A stretch of DNA of 64,000 bases, taken from positions 3,534,001 through 3,598,000 of the forward strand of contig NZ_LVWJ02000014.1 in assembly GCF_001625015.1 (NCBI RefSeq), in the 5' to 3' direction. Position numbers and translations under genes: made by a program. Shown piece after piece: positions 62,399 to 64,000 of this stretch; position 1 is the first letter of the stretch; every line of letters starts with the position of its first letter. The stretch is from Lewinella sp. 4G2. GTDB lineage: Bacteria > Bacteroidota > Bacteroidia > Chitinophagales > Saprospiraceae. The notes under the pieces are model-generated. The model was not told the origin of the DNA. It made no database searches and worked only from the letters and a program-made list of their open reading frames with translations.

Positions 62399-64000
62399 AT
62401 GTTCCACATCGCCCGGCGCATACTGCTGTTCATTGGATTGGCCACCGCAACTACTGCGTGCGAACCGACTACGCCAACTCAGTTTGACCGGCTGAGCCCC
62501 GAGCAAACGGGGATCACCTTCACGAATGAACCGGGCGAAACGGATAGCTTCAATATTTTGACCAATGAATACATCTACAACGGCGGCGGCGTGGGTGTCG
62601 GGGACTTTAATCAGGACGGCCGGCCCGACCTATTCTTTACCGGGGCGGCCACCGAGAATGAGCTCTACCTCAACGATGGGGACTTTTCTTTTCGTAACGT
62701 ATCCACGATAGCCGGCATCGGTGGGGGGTCCCGCTGGAATAATGGGGTGACGGTAGTGGACGTCAATAATGATGGGCTACTCGACATTTACGTTTGTGCA
62801 ACCACTCGCCAGGCAGCTAAGGATAGGTCCAATCAGCTGTTCCTTAATCAAGGAAACGACGCTAAGGGTATTCCCACCTTCAAAGATGTTGCCCCTGCTT
62901 ACGGTATTGCAGACACTAGCCACAACACCCAGGGCGCATGGCTGGATTACGACGGCGATGGCGATTTGGACCTCTTCCTGCTCATCAACAAAATGGTTGA
63001 TAACAAGCGGCCGAATGACTTCAGTAATAAGGTGGATGACGGCTCCGGTTCCAGAACGGACCGGCTGTACCGACAGGACCAAGTCGACGGTAACATCGTT
63101 TTTACCGAAGTAGGTAAGGAGACTGGTATTCTAAAGCAAGGGTTCAGCCTCGCCGCAACGGTCTGCGACCTCAATCGGGACGGGTGGCCGGACCTCTACG
63201 TTTCGAACGATTATTTGAGCAATGACCTGGCTTACCTTAACGTCGAGAAAGAAGGGCAACGCGTATTTGAGGAGATCAGCTACGGCATCACCAAACACAC
63301 CAGTTACAGCGCGATGGGCAATGACGTGGCCGATCTTAACAATGATGGCCTACCCGATATCATCGCCGTGGACATGCTCCCAGCTGATAATCTGCGGCGG
63401 AAGATGATGTTAGCCTCCAACAACTACACCTACCTTATTAACCTGGAGCGGTTTGGCGTCCACCCACAATTCACCCGCAATACGCTGCAACTAAGCCGGG
63501 GCCTGCGGACGGATACCTTCAGCGATTTACCCCAGTACGGGGAAGTCGCCATGCAGGCTGGCTTGCCCGCAACGGACTGGAGTTGGACGCCCCTCGTCGC
63601 TGATTTCGACCTCGACGGGATCAAGGACATCATCATCACAAATGGCTTCCCAAGAGACATTACGGATAAGGACTTTGGGGATTACAACGTCACCAATAGT
63701 CGGTACCTCAGCCCGGGAGCCCTGCTACCTAAGATACCCTCCGTCAAAATTCCCAACGTGGCTTACCGGGGTGTATCCATCGCTGATGGAATGCCTACCT
63801 ACGAGGACGCCAGCCTGAATTGGGGGATTGACGTGCCGAGCTTCAGCAACGGTGCTGCCTACGCCGACCTGGATGGAGATGGCGACCTCGATTACGTCAC
63901 CAATAATATTTACGACGCCGCCCACGTGTACCGGAATAATACGATTAGTGGAGAGGATGCGAAGTTGACAAGTATTCGTATCGCGCCCGCGAAGGATCTG
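62399..64000 (+). CDS. ASPIC/UnbV-type FG-GAP repeat lipoprotein, N-terminal part, cut by right window edge
   Basis: An open frame from the ATG at 62399 to the window end (534 codons). Lipobox around ATTACEP. The sequence parallels the previous gene: NEYIYNGGGVGVGDFNQDG, WNNGVTVVDVNNDGLLDIYV, QGAWLDYDGDGDLDLFLL, CDLNRDGWPDLYVSNDY, ADLNNDGLPDIIAVDMLP, TDWSWTPLVADFDLDG and AYADLDGDGDLDYVTNN. The ASPIC/UnbV domain would be expected beyond the edge. It is a tandem paralogue in the same operon, 61 bp after the previous stop. Confidence 0.93.
   Translation, partial: MFHIARRILLFIGLATATTACEPTTPTQFDRLSPEQTGITFTNEPGETDSFNILTNEYIYNGGGVGVGDFNQDGRPDLFFTGAATENELYLNDGDFSFRNVSTIAGIGGGSRWNNGVTVVDVNNDGLLDIYVCATTRQAAKDRSNQLFLNQGNDAKGIPTFKDVAPAYGIADTSHNTQGAWLDYDGDGDLDLFLLINKMVDNKRPNDFSNKVDDGSGSRTDRLYRQDQVDGNIVFTEVGKETGILKQGFSLAATVCDLNRDGWPDLYVSNDYLSNDLAYLNVEKEGQRVFEEISYGITKHTSYSAMGNDVADLNNDGLPDIIAVDMLPADNLRRKMMLASNNYTYLINLERFGVHPQFTRNTLQLSRGLRTDTFSDLPQYGEVAMQAGLPATDWSWTPLVADFDLDGIKDIIITNGFPRDITDKDFGDYNVTNSRYLSPGALLPKIPSVKIPNVAYRGVSIADGMPTYEDASLNWGIDVPSFSNGAAYADLDGDGDLDYVTNNIYDAAHVYRNNTISGEDAKLTSIRIAPAKDL

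Overview
The window reads as chromosome of a Bacteroidota member. Evidence: two SusC/SusD outer-membrane uptake pairs, several secreted proteins with type IX secretion (T9SS) C-terminal sorting tails, Bacteroidota-type promoters (TTTG / TAnnTTTG) and a DUF4212-type symporter subunit. The moderate-to-high GC content and the abundance of FG-GAP/ASPIC-UnbV proteins suggest a marine Saprospiria/Lewinella-like organism, but this placement is inference.

Layout. (1) 1-18974, nearly all minus strand: a polysaccharide utilisation locus for arabinose-containing glycan joined to L-arabinose catabolism. Reading right to left: Nudix-type AraR regulator, araB, araD, araA, two GH51-like arabinofuranosidases, a stand-alone carbohydrate-binding protein, a GH2 glycosidase, SusC, SusD and a reg_prop sensor cut by the left edge. 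A perfect 12-bp-arm palindrome overlaps the araR promoter. (2) 19563-29534: exported pirin, acetyl-CoA synthetase with a two-subunit Na+/solute symporter, a four-helix-bundle gene flanked by inverted repeats, an SDR, and conserved hypotheticals. (3) 29704-41687: UvrD/PcrA helicase, KdsC, IscX, two [2Fe-2S] ferredoxins with an initiator tRNA between them, a secreted subtilisin, an unusual soluble Clp-type AAA/M41 peptidase fusion, a Thr/Arg-rich secreted protein and gltD. (4) 41805-50406: gltB, an exported PPP-type phosphatase, arginine decarboxylase and kdsB. (5) 50827-64000, plus strand: a second SusC/SusD pair followed by four lipoproteins rich in FG-GAP/VCBS repeats. One carries a c-type haem motif, and two are ASPIC/UnbV (CRTAC1-like) paralogues, the last cut by the right edge. 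No glycosidase or peptidase is visible in this cluster.

How they work together. In region 1, secreted and surface enzymes should release arabinose, SusCD imports oligosaccharides, and AraBAD feeds D-xylulose-5-P to the pentose phosphate pathway under AraR and sensor control. Acs and the symporter fit acetate uptake and activation. GltBD, KdsB/KdsC and IscX/ferredoxin are housekeeping.

The most noteworthy unexplained features are a dispersed repeat (core GCGCTGmCGCrGGTGC, extending to about 27-34 bp) present in at least a dozen intergenic and intragenic copies, the inverted-repeat-flanked four-helix-bundle gene, the AAA-M41 fusion, and the SusCD/FG-GAP/cytochrome/ASPIC operon. No CRISPR array, rRNA, transposase or known defence system was seen.
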